The position numbers and the translations under genes are program-made. From Epithemia pelagica (taxonomy: Eukaryota; Bacillariophyta; Bacillariophyceae; Surirellales; Surirellaceae): a DNA stretch of 64,000 nt. The DNA is taken from assembly GCA_946965045.2 (NCBI GenBank), contig OX337238.1, forward strand, positions 2,480,001 through 2,544,000. Reading direction: 5' to 3'. Within the stretch, counting starts at the first letter, position 1; each line of letters opens with the position of its first letter. Below the pieces are notes generated by a model. The model was not told where the DNA came from, made no database searches, and was given only the letters and a program-made list of their open reading frames with translations. Positions 1 through 10,700 of the stretch are shown here, in pieces.

Positions 1-1145
1 GCGTTCGTTCTTGTCAATCAGTCTCTTTTCTTCCACTGGAGAACGCTTGTCTACAAGAGTGGCTTCTTGGATTGTTCGGTGTCTTTCGTCTTCTTCTTCT
101 CGTTGGGAAGACAAACTATGAAGTGTAGGGAAAAGGAACCTCTATGATCGATATGCGAGAGAAAAGGTCTTGCAACAACACAGAAACGGCTCTCGTTTGG
201 TTGAAAGACATGCCGCACCTTTTTGTGCTCGGATTGTACCTGCTGTTTGAAGCTAGGTGCCTCTCACTCTCTAGCTGCCTAGCTAGAGCTCACTCTCTAG
301 AGGAGGAAATAGCTGCCTACCGGAAGCTAGAGACGGATTGAATCAAAAGGGTATCATGGGAGGAGCACAAAAGACAGTTTTGCTCTCATCCGAGCTCTCT
401 ATACAGCCCGAACCGAGACACGTGACGATGTGATGGTCCGCAATCGAAACAAAAAGGATCGGGAACACTGTCTGTGCGGTTGTGGGGCTGCGCTTCTCTC
501 TTTCCTACATTGTGCGAGAGAGAGAGAGACAAGGTGAATCTAAGATCAGTAGATAGAAATACGCAGCCAACACGTGTAAACGGAGTAAATGTGGAACAAT
601 ACAGAATACAGCATAGGAGTAGATTTGAAGTCATCGTCCTGGTACAACGATCGATTCTCTTAATCTACCTACTCTACCTTGTTTTGATTGGTGCAGCCAT
701 ACCGAGGGACATTTCCATCGGCGTGCCACCCGATTGTTCAATTCTATGCATACAAAGACACTATTATTATCATTCATCCTCAATATGAGTCATAAAATAT
801 GCAGAAATTGCAATGAATGTGCGATTGCCAGCTTCACTAAAGCTGACTGGCGCTCCTATCCAAAATACCGAGAATCCAGATATCTCCAAGTTCCAAGTAG
901 TGACTTCAAAGCTAAATTATACCTCCGTCGATACCATTTTTCGAAAAGATGGTGCAGAGTGCAGAGTGCAGACAACCAAAAAATTGTAAAACTAAAAACA
1001 TCCAACATACAAGATACAATAAGCAATAATTGTCAGGCTTAAGGCCCGAGGAAAATACATGGAGTATGGATTAAAACCTGAAATCTATCTTGAAACTTTG
1101 TTGGATGATTCTGTAGACTTTTGGAGATAAATCATATTTCTAATA
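1..1145. other. Intergenic region with a remnant related to the 28.2-28.5 kb ORF
   Basis: I see no intact gene here. Between about 345 and 730 the plus strand resembles 28190-28516: both carry a stretch reading tcatgggaggagcacaa and both end with the same run around accgagggacatttccatcg. In this copy the reading frame is broken. It is therefore a decayed second copy of the sequence that lies downstream of S2, placed just before the S1 promoter block. The rest (1-340 and 730-1145) shows only short, unsupported ORFs. Confidence 0.4.
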
Positions 1146-1453
1146 TTGTATTGTATTCTACAGAGTCGCGCGGGCATCTCCTACGATCACGCAAGACTCG
1201 CCACTCTCGCCACTTTCAATCCTTCACACCCCATCTGTTGCATCCCATATGGATTAAGAAGGGCAACATATTCTTATCGTGATGTATTACGTGATTCGGC
1301 GCCAATCGAGATTTCGTGTGAGCACACGAATTGCTTGGTTGCGATTTTGATTGATCGTCATGGTACCGTTAATCCTGGTTCCTGTTTCATCCCAGTAGCA
1401 AAGCATTCATTCAATAGCGCCAGCGCCAGCGCGAGGAAGAAACACCCTGTACC
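1146..1453 (+). promoter_or_regulatory. Conserved K'/S spacer block, copy 1 (upstream of S1)
   Basis: This is the 5' flank of S1. It carries the motif that recurs in front of every S copy: a core reading cgcgcgggcatctcctac followed by atcacgcaagactcgccac (about 1164-1207), then a CACACCCCATCT-like run and a cgccagcgccagcgcgagga repeat just before the start codon. At 26.4, 39.9 and 47.5 kb the same block lies between an S gene and a kelch gene pointing the other way. Here the kelch partner is missing. Promoter activity is inferred from position and conservation only. Confidence 0.5.
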
Positions 1454-2412
1454 ATGAGCGCGGTGAATGAAACGCCCACCGTTTCGGATGATGGCCTTTC
1501 GGTAGGTTCCTCCTCATCAGCAAGTCTTCACTCGGCCTCCACCGAACACATCTTGCTCCCGCTGGTTTCCCTCATCGTGGATAGTCCTCCTACCGAAAAC
1601 GACGAGCATTCCTCTGGTCGACGCATTCCACTGCCGGTGGAAATCGTGATGAAGAAATCAGGTCAGTACTTTCATCATTGTCAGTGTTTCACTGACAAAC
1701 CCACGTCCAGTGCATGCGAGTTGAGTCTCACCAAAGATCGAATCAATCGTCATGGCATTTTGCAGGCGCTGATTCCGATACAATTGCCTCTCTGAAACAA
1801 GAGCTGGTAAAAGCGAAGTACAAGTTCGAGTTCATGCAAAAACAATGGCAGGAGAGGATGGCACAAATGAAAGCACAAATGAAAGCACAAATGGAAGCAA
1901 TGGAAGAACAATGGCACGCAAAAGCCACTGAGGTGGTGAATCTACAAACAGAATTGAACCTGGAACGACGAAAATCCGCACATACAGAGCTCATCATGGC
2001 TGCCCTGGATCGCCACGAAATTGCAGATTCGCTGCAAATCTTTACAGATGGTTCCAAGTCTATTACGACTTCGAGTGGGATGTCAGCTGACTCAGATATG
2101 GGAACGGCTGAAGCACAGGCGGAGATCAGTGAGATCTACTCGGAGATGGCTGTCTGGCTTAACAACGTGATCAGCAACAGAGGAGTGGTGGACGATATCC
2201 TCAAGCCTGTCGAAATGATCGCTCAGGCTGTTGTCATCGCAGCTAAATTGGTAAAGACCGACCAATCCGTTGATCATTCTATCGAGAGCTCGAAGAAGCA
2301 AAGTCATGAACACCCCAAGAGCGACGGTAGTCACGGTACGGATTCACGACATGACAGCAAAAGTCCCGATTCTAATGCAACAACGGCTGCTTATCATATG
2401 GGGTACAAGTAG
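1454..2412 (+). CDS. S-family two-exon coiled-coil protein, copy S1 (intact)
   Basis: Function unknown. Exon 1 is 1454-1661 and exon 2 is 1766-2412, with a 104-nt GT-AG intron (donor ggtcagta, acceptor ttttgcag). The joined frame is open and gives 284 residues. Exon 1 encodes a Ser-rich acidic N-terminus starting MSAVNETPTV and a segment GRRIPLPVEIVMKKSG. Exon 2 opens with a charged coiled coil holding a short MAQMKAQMKAQ repeat, then a helical segment containing IAQAVVIAAKLVK, then a Ser/His/Asp-rich tail with no membrane span. The same splice sites and frame occur in S4 (47285-46291), which supports the model. The helical segment weakly resembles the C-terminal part of the K family (LALVVTAK...), so the two may be related. 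The ATG is chosen because it is conserved in S1, S2 and S4 and lies at the same distance from the spacer motif. Confidence 0.75.
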
Positions 2413-2899
2413 TGCATATGCTGTTGACACGGTGATGGGGAGAAACTGTGTTCGAGCGGTACTACAGTACCAGCTATCATACAGCACGACCATGTTTTGG
2501 AACATTATATAGCATCATAAGACCCAAAGTGTCATTCTTAGAGATAGAGCATTTAACATAGTGTCCCTAGACCCAAAGAGTCATACCTAGAGATGGCACG
2601 AGTCTGACAAAAGAGGCCAGCGGGGTGTGGTGGCCGATAGAATTCTCGTGGTACGCGATTCGTCAACAATTCCAGCAAGAGCTGATTCTCTGGATCCATC
2701 AAGCCGTCATTATGGGGCATTCTTCCGCCCTCTTCCGGTCCTTGACCATTCACGCGAGCGATGCCCCGCAAAGGCGGTTGTACCACAAAATGATAAAGTT
2801 GTACTTGTTCGGGGAGACCAGCCCTGCACTTAATTCGAATAAGACGGCCACGGGTTACGGAGCCCCTCGCAGTGGTATTAATATCTAGACCATGCCAAT
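2413..2899. other. S1 3' flank, no supported gene
   Basis: The first about 100 bases match the 3' flanks of S2 and S4 (a tract around tactacagtaccagctatcat), so the duplicated unit extends past the S stop codon. About 2520-2605 holds two copies of a roughly 26-bp sequence beginning agacccaaag, about 47 bp apart. Short ORFs on both strands at 2553-2888 have no recognisable content. Confidence 0.35.
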
Positions 2900-2990
2900 T
2901 TGCGAGGATCGATGGAATTCCTTATCGTGTTGATTTTTTGGTTTGGCTGCACTTTTGATTGTTGAGAAATTGAATGTTCCTCTTGACTGT
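2900..2990 (+). pseudogene. Isolated 3' fragment of a K-family gene (membrane-anchor exon end)
   Basis: The run from about 2906 (tcgatggaattcct...) to about 2985 matches the end of the K copies at 50.0 and 18.4 kb, where it encodes the hydrophobic C-terminal anchor (SMEFLILLIFGL...). No kelch or coiled-coil sequence lies upstream, and extra bases disrupt the frame. It is a dead fragment left by rearrangement of the K blocks. Confidence 0.55.
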
Positions 2991-3058
2991 TTTGATGGCA
3001 GAGTCGTAAATCTACTTTAATAGCTGAGGGTGGACGAGGAGGAGCTAGGGTGTGAGGA

Positions 3059-3180
3059 GTGGCTCAACTCCGAGAAGGGCAATAGCGACGAGGAGTGGAC
3101 TGCCCCTGTGAGATCCGCCTAAGCGGATCGAGGGGGCAGTCCACGACGAGAAGCTATTGCCCGACGAGGAGTTAAGCCAC
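3059..3180. repeat. Large nested palindrome (cruciform-capable inverted repeat)
   Basis: Four pairs of arms are centred at about 3120: 3059-3071 with 3168-3180 (13 bp, one mismatch), 3077-3086 with 3153-3162 (10 bp, perfect), 3095-3106 with 3133-3144 (12 bp, perfect) and 3112-3118 with 3123-3129 (7 bp around CTAA). The spacers between arms are rich in cgacgaggag. There is no coding potential. Two smaller hairpins follow (around 3295-3332 and 3425-3442). Confidence 0.8.
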
Positions 3181-4079
3181 GAGGAGCGCCCTGCGACGAG
3201 GAGTCCCACGGGGCTATTAAAGTATGTTAGCTTCCTTTGTCACAAGGAGTCGTGCCAGCGCACGCTAGGTAATTTTCAGTCTTCCTAAGTGATCGGCTCT
3301 CTCCTTCGATACTTTGAAGTCGAGAGCCAAATTATTATTATACAATTAGGCTGGCCCAACTTTTGATAGGGCACCAGGTAATCTTTAATTGTTTGTAAAT
3401 AGCCATGTCACTTAAGTGATCACATCCGATTACATCGGATGAATAATAACGGTTAATGCTTAAGTAACATTTGTCTTACATTTATGGAAGGCCAATCAAA
3501 CTCCGAGGCGTGCCTCGTTTGTAAATAAGACAACAGAATACTTACGAGTAGAGTCAATGAATGTCCCCCATTACCCCCACGCCTCTTCTCTCCTTTCCCG
3601 TTCCCGACCCGACCCGACCACGACCACTGAATAAACGACACAAACACAACAACAATGGGAAAGCTGACCAAGGTGAGTCCTCCTTCTCCGGGAGGATGGA
3701 GGATGTATCCATAATCCATCCACCAACAAAAGCTCTACCAACTCCCAACTCACAATGATGGTGGATTGTTGCGAATTGCGAACCTCTGTCCATTGTCCAT
3801 TCCTGGCCGTCTTTTGGTTCGTTTTTCGTTTCGGTGTTTGGGTGGTGCTACTTTTTGTTTCTTTTCCCGGGCTATTTTGCATGATTACACTAGAATAAAA
3901 AATCTACGTACAGTAATTTTAGGGGCTTAGGTAGTGTGAGTGTGGGGAGTGACTTACTCCTCAGTGAGTCCTCAGTGAGTGGGGAAGGGTAGGACGACGA
4001 GTGGTAAAGGTAGCCAAGTACGTTCTACAGAGGACCAAATTCTTGTAATAGTGGCCAGTTCTTTGACACACTCTCCCGC
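3181..4079. other. Intergenic region, no gene recognised
   Basis: Short overlapping ORFs exist on both strands around 3453-3882, but they look like chance readings of a C/T-rich and A/C-rich tract (cccacgcctcttctctcc, cgacacaaacacaacaac). I see no domain, splice pattern or repeat that supports a gene. Confidence 0.4.
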
Positions 4080-4925
4080 GAATGTTGTTGTGATTCATCC
4101 GATTCACTCATTGGATTGGGAAAACTGAGAGGGTCATCAAAAACTGCATGGAAGTAGGATATGATTTGAGCTTGCTGTCGTCATTTTTGTGGATTTCTTC
4201 TATTCTTGAGTTGGAACAGAACGGTTGTTCGATTCCACAAACACTCTGCATGATATAGGAAACGCTAGAGGTATAAGTTGTCCCTTTTGGTTCCTCCGGA
4301 AGTAGAGCCAATCTTTTTTCTTCTCATGGTTGGAACAACAAATAAACGTAAGGACGTGACACTACAAACGGCTGCAAGTCCACAAACGCTATGTCTTTGG
4401 AGGATTCCTTGCGTTCCGTCTCGGGTCGACTGTATACCTTCCAATCAAACAGAGGTAGTTGGGCGCTTGCTGTTCCGTCTCTGGTCCACGGTATGCCACT
4501 GTACCTCCCCATTCCAAAGATGGGGCGCTTGTTGTTCCGTCCACATGATTCACAGTTATTATCCAAGCAACCCCATAGGAACACAAACGAAAATGAATGC
4601 AGGAAGGATCGTCGTTGCCGATCCAACCACTCGTACAGAAATGGTAGAGAACCGCACGTCACCCAGAAAAGAGGCACTCTAGTATAGTGTGTTTGGCATG
4701 TTTGTTGTTTCGATTCCAGTCCAACCATTCTCCCACACACATAGAAGGCACTACTCTACCATTCTTGTAGGTGCAAGTGCTCCAATTCCACCGAGAGCTC
4801 GTGTACGGTGAAGTAGAGGTGGCTGTTGGACCACCACCGTCATCATGATGGTCGTCGTCCAGCATGGGACGGATGGTAAGGTTTGTACCTTGGTGATGGT
4901 GACGGGATGTTTTCATGTCCTCGTC
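4080..4925 (-). pseudogene. Downstream tail of a K' kelch pseudogene, cut off by element A
   Basis: Read on the minus strand, this matches the plus strand from about 49.1 to 49.93 kb, the last part and 3' flank of the K' copy at 47.6 kb. Shared landmarks include the gtccagcatgggacg segment near 4857-4871 and the gagagggtcatcaaaaactg segment near 4128-4147. The remainder of the same K' copy lies beyond element A at 12330-13435. All reading frames are broken. Confidence 0.65.
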
Positions 4926-5165
4926 TGAATAAATAATCACGGGCGCCCCCTTTGTAACCTACAAAAGGCCTCGCCATGCCTCGCTACGCACCGCCTGGCA
5001 TCGCCCGGCCCCTAGTTATGTGTTCGCTAGTGGGTACCGTGGTCGCTATTTGGCCCCTACGTGAGCGATTTGCCCCCAAAGGGCACCCCTAGTTTAGTCA
5101 TCATAATTTCTGATAGTTTGATTGTTGCAAGCCGTATATTGCGTCTAGCCGTCAGTTTTTATTCA
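4926..5165 (+). repeat. 5' LTR of element A
   Basis: 240 bp, TG...CA ends, identical to the 3' LTR at 12090-12329 except for one visible base (gtctagcc here, gtctggcc there). The sequence directly after it (gtttatcagacccaag) should be the primer-binding site, but I cannot match it confidently to a tRNA. Confidence 0.93.
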
Positions 5166-5660
5166 GTTTATCAGACCCAAGTCTGTTGTTTCCCCACTGT
5201 TCGCCGGACGGCAAGCGCCTGATCAACGCTCGGGAGTTGTTCGCGCTAAGCGGCTTCGTCACTCGCTCGCTTGCGTCATCTCTGTGACTCGTTTCTGTCA
5301 CTGTGGGACCCACTCGCTAATTTGTGACTTGCGACTGCACAACGTACCGTGCACGTGCTCGTACACGTGGACTGTCCATCCACGCGCCCCGTACGACTCA
5401 ATTATATAAGCCTGCTGGCTTTTGACACGTGCCTGCTTGCTCGCGGAATCGCCGGTTCGCCGACTCGCGGATTCGCCGATCGCTAGCTCGCTCGCTCGCG
5501 GAATCGCCGGACGACTACTCGCCGATTCACTCGCAGATCGTTGGCTCACAGAAATTCGCTCCTCTCATCACAATTGCAAATTTCTGCACAAGAACAAGCC
5601 TTCCCTTGCCATCCGTTTGACCTTCTACTACCCTCCTACCCTTCATCCGACCCTTGAACC

Positions 5661-7731
5661 ATGGCCGCAAATGCCTTCCGTACTGCACTGGGCCGCTGTG
5701 GCTACGACAATGCTACCGTTGGGTACCTAACGCAACAGGGCTTCACGACAACGGATCAGTTCCTGGAGTTTCCTATCAACGAAGTAAAGCCCATGCTGAA
5801 GACACTAGCCAAGAACCTACCTTGTCACCCTACCCTACCAATTCAACCTCAAGTTCCTTGGCTTCCGAATGTGGTTGGAATACCATTCTGTCCGTGGTCA
5901 GGACCTTGATGCTGGTGCTTATACTGGTGACGTAATCACCAAGTGGATGAGACGCGTAATGGAACTCGCGAATGCCACCACCACTGATGGTCAGGATGAC
6001 CCAGTACCACCCAAAAGGCTAACGAACCTTGCCGATTGGGAACGTCACGACGGAATGTGGCGCACGTACTTGGGTCAGCACCGTAATCCGACAACGGGAG
6101 TGCCGCTCACCTACGTATTGCGTGAGGAGTCCGACGTACCGGACGACGCACTAACCGCCGATTACGACTGCATTGACGACGACCTAGTCGCGACCACTCG
6201 TCATGAGGGGGACCAGTACAAAGCCGACCGACGCAGAGTGTATGAGCTGTACTACCCTCTTATTTACGATGGTCCGGCATGGACGTTTGCTAAAACGCAT
6301 GCAAAATCAAAGGACGGCCGCGAGGCCTACCTAACCGTCAAGCGGCAAGCCACTGGACAGGCCGCGAGCATTCTGCGCAAGAAACAAGCTTATGCGCAAA
6401 TCGCAAATGCTAAGTTTACAGGAAGAGGGAAGTACCGCTTCCATGACTACATTCACCGTCACCAACACGCGCACAACACCCTGGAAGAGCTTGGCGAAAC
6501 GGTCGGGGAAACGAAAAAAGTGACCGATTTCATGAATGGGATCACCGATCCGACGCTCGTCCAAGCAAAGACCGTCGTCAACGGTGACCAGGAGAAGTTG
6601 GAGAACTTCGAAGCGTGCCAGCAATACTTCTTGACTGTGCACAGTGCCGCCAAAACCGAAACGCAGGACGACTCTCGCAAGATCGCCGCTGCTAGTACCA
6701 CCCCAAGCAAAGGAAAGGGCAAAGGGCGCAATCAGAAAAAGAGCAAGAAAAAGAAGGACCGCGTTCATGCTGGTCACTACGATGCCGACGAATGGGCAGA
6801 CCTGACGGAGGACGAACGCAAACAAGTCCAGGCTCTTCGCAAAGAGCGCAAAGAAAAGCGGAAGCTTGGATCCGTCACCACAGACGACTCTTCCAACGCA
6901 TCGTCGAAGAGGTCGAAAACGTCGCATGGGAGTACTGCTGAGGACGCAATCTCAGTAGACATTGATGACGACGCTAAGCCTGAGGCTAAGACCAACGTAT
7001 CGGTCATTATGGAAGTAGACGAGAACTTGCTTGACTCCTCTGTTGACAACGTACCGTCGCCAGACAAGCACTCTAAGTTCCGCACTTCCGCCCCACCTGC
7101 AGAATCATCCGAAGATGATTCGCAGCCGACAAAGTCCTCAGCTGGCAACAGCTTTGGACGTTTCGCGCATAAGGCTAAAGCACAACCGAACGAACCCGGA
7201 TCTGCGTCCGTCAAATCCGTACGTACTCGCCCCATGGGGGAATACGAGACCTATCCACCGATGTGGCAATGGGAAGAGGACGGACGTCCCGATATGAGTC
7301 ATATGACCATCCCGCCAGTCCCGGAACACGGCGACATCTTTGTGAAGCTGCCGCTACCGGTCAAAGGCAAGTATGCTGAAGGGCCTCGCAACGTCCGCTC
7401 ACTTACCAAGCATGACCAAAGTATGCTGAAAGGAAGCTTCTGCGAAGAGATCGACACTATTGTACACAATAGTCCAATTTGGTCTTGGCGCTGGTCTAAA
7501 ATGTCAGGCTATGAACGAGAAGAGCGCCAAATGTACCATGTGTGCAAACGCTTAGCCGAGCACACGGAAGTGTTCGACGAAGCTTTGAAATACACTATGC
7601 TTGCCAATGGACAATTGGCTGCCGCAGAGCGAAGGCGTAATGTATGCGGTCGTTATTCCGCCGATCTTGAATTTGATGTCCGTGACCCCAATGTCTCTGA
7701 CAAGTCTGCCGACAAGTCTAATTCCTCCTGA
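5661..7731 (+). pseudogene. gag: gag polyprotein of element A, with one frameshift
   Basis: Structural (capsid/nucleocapsid-like) protein of the element. The leader is followed by ATG at 5661 (gaaccatgg), whose frame is open to about 5908. The rest of gag lies in another frame, open to UGA at 7729-7731. The two frames overlap around 5820-5860 in a cctaccctacc repeat, so a one-base slip in that repeat explains the break. The body is helical (WMRRVMELAN...), followed by a Lys-rich stretch (GKGKGRNQKKSKKKKDR) that could bind RNA in place of a CCHC zinc knuckle, which is absent. The C-terminal part is acidic and Ser-rich. An intron instead of a frameshift cannot be excluded. Confidence 0.75.
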
Positions 7732-10700
7732 TGGAGTGTGCCCTGTGTATCCGCTGCCGAAGCAGTAAAAATTGATAAAACGAATCTTATTGTTCAATCG
7801 AATGCACACGTAGGCACCCATTATAGTTACTCTAAACGTTTCGCACATCGTCTATGTGCTATGAACACCGACGAATATGGTGTTGAGACCGTTGAGCTCA
7901 CCTGTGAGTTGGACTCACATGCGGACACCTGTGCCGTGGGAAGAGACTTCGTAATGCTCTCCGAAGCCCACCGCTATATCAGTGTGCATCCGTTCGCGGA
8001 GGAATATAACCCGCTGACCAATGTCCCTATTGCGACTGTTGCTACTGTCTGGACTGACAGCGAAAACCAGTCTTACTTGCTTGTTATCCACCAAGCATTG
8101 TTTTTAGGGGACCGTATGGGCAGTTCGTTACTCTGTCCGAACCAGATGCGTGCCCATGGCATCGTTGTCAACGACGTACCTAAACAGTTTGACCCGCACA
8201 GCACGCATAGTATCCACGTACCGGATGCCGATCTCACTATCCCGCTCACCATGGCTGGTGTGATAAGTGGTTTCGCCACTCGCAAACCCACTTCTGACGA
8301 GCTGGAACACTTGCCACAAGTTGTGCTAACTGCCGATAGCCCATGGCAACCTCGTTCTACCGCCTTTGCGGACGCGGAGGAGAAACTGGGTGTAGCTGCC
8401 GCTACTGTCGTTCGCAATGGCGATCCGAATTCGATTGCCGCATCCTCCATTCCACGACTCATCAAAGCAGTGCGAACGTACCAGCATGCTTTTGCCAATC
8501 CATCACCCGATCTGGACGCCGACGCACAAGGCGACGACCTATACGAACGCTTGATAGCGACGGTCACTGTCCATCCAGAGAAGGAGGAGCCTGATGTAGT
8601 CCCGGAGGACAAACGTGAACGTCGGCTGTACATGATCAAGACTGCTAACGAGTCTTCCCCAGCCGATCCTGCTGGAAAGGGAGTGCTTGACGCAGCCGTA
8701 CTGTCACAACGTTGGGGCATTGGTTTACCCAAAGCGAAGAATACGCTTAAAGTGACGACGCAGGCTGGAGTACGAAACGTATTAATCCCATCTGAGCGTA
8801 AGGTCCGTAAGAAGGCACCGTGGCTCAAATTCCCCAATGTGAAAGGCCGTTGGTTCTCGGACGAGATGTTTGCCAAGGAAGTTTCACTGAACGGGGACAC
8901 GGGCGCCTCGATCTTTACAGACGGCAAAGGATTCGACCACGTTTATCCCTGGAAGTCGAAAAAGCAACATCCTGAAGGATTGATGTCTTTGATTCACAAT
9001 GTAGGGATTCCCCAAACAATGGTATCTGATGGTGCCCGAGAATTGTTCCTAGGGAAGTCCCGTGAAATATGCAACGAGTACCGCATAAAGATGGAGAAAA
9101 CGGTTCCTTATAGTCCATGGCAGAACGCCGCCGAAGCGAGCATTCGTGAACTAAAAAAGGGAGTTGTCAAGATTATGAGGACAACCGGCGCACCACGACG
9201 TTTATGGAGCTATGCTCTTAAATGGTGCTCACACGTACGGCAACTCACGGCATCCGATATCCCTGAATTAGATGGACGTACACCGTTCGAGCATGTAATT
9301 GGCTCAACGCCAGACATCTCTCCATTAGCCATGTTCCAATTCTATCAGCCGGTGTATTATCGCATGCCCATGGCACAGTTTCCCTTCGAAAAAAGACTGA
9401 TAGGCCGATGGTTGGGTTTAGCCGATGATTGCACCGATGATATGGCCTATGAAATCCTAACGCAAGAGGGCAATCATGTCACACGAAAAGATGTGTGGGC
9501 CATTCCGGAAGACGACCTGAAGAATCCGACGATTCATCAGCAGTTGTTGGACTATGATGTCGCTATTCAAACGCAAATGAAAGAGCCGCCATCTGATGGC
9601 ACAACTGGGAGCGATCCACCCCCAGACCTCTTTGACGAAGGTGAACTTCTAGAGCCCTTGTTCCCAGAGGCTGAAGCCCTGGAATCCGACGCGTACACGC
9701 CGGAGGAACTAGACGAATATCTCACCGCTGAAGTCATGCTGCCGCGAGGAGGTGAAAGCGCTCGAGCGAAAATCATTGGACGCACGAAAGATGCTCATGA
9801 GCGACCTATTGGTGAGCGCGACGCCAACCCAATCCTTGATACCCGGTACTACGATGTACAGTTTCCGGATGGATCGGTCGAGTCGTATGCAACCAATATG
9901 ATCGCAGAGAATCTGTATTCGCAAGTTGACCCGGAGGGTAATGCGTTCAACACATTGAAAGCCATTGTGGGGCACCGTAGTGATGAGACCGCAGTTAAGC
10001 GAACAGACGCATCGTTCCTTGACGGCACATCACACCACACAACGAAAGGCTGGGAATTGCAATGTGAACTGTCCGATCAATCGACTGTTTGGCTGCCGCT
10101 CAAAGACGTCAAGAATGGAAATATGATTGAAGCCGCCGAATACGCAGTATCCACTGGCATCGCAAAAGAGCCTGCTTTCGCATGGTGGGTCCCACGTGCA
10201 CTTCGCAAACGAGACCGCATTATCAAAAAGGTTAAGTCACGTTATTGGAAGCGAACGCACAAGTATGGCATTGAGTTGCCCCACTCTGTGGAAGAAGCCC
10301 TGGCGATTGACCGTCGAACGGGGACTGACTTCTGGCGTAAGGCTATTGAGAAAGAAATGAAGAACGTTGGCATTGCTTTCGAATTTCCAGCTGATGGCGA
10401 AGTGCCTTCTGGATACAAGCATATTCCCTGTCATATGGTTTTTGACATCAAATCAGACCTGCGACGAAAAGCACGGTTAGTGGCCGGAGGCCACAAAACT
10501 GATCCACCCAAAGAATCGACCTATTCTAGTGTGGTATCACGCGATAGCGTACGCATTGCTTTTACTATCGCTGCACTAAATGGTCTTGATGTTCTCGTCG
10601 GGGACGTGCAAAACGCATATCTCAACGCACCGACTAAAGAGAAGACCTATACCACCGCGGGACTCGAATTTGGACCAGATAAGGTTGGACAACCTGCACT

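Noticed and set aside
5166-5190. Primer-binding site of element A
   Set aside because: gtttatcagacccaag resembles neither a tRNA 3' end nor the tRNA-Met fragments used by B and C well enough to name.
6331-6927. 198-residue minus-strand ORF inside gag of element A
   Set aside because: Antisense shadow of gag produced by codon bias; no recognisable domain.
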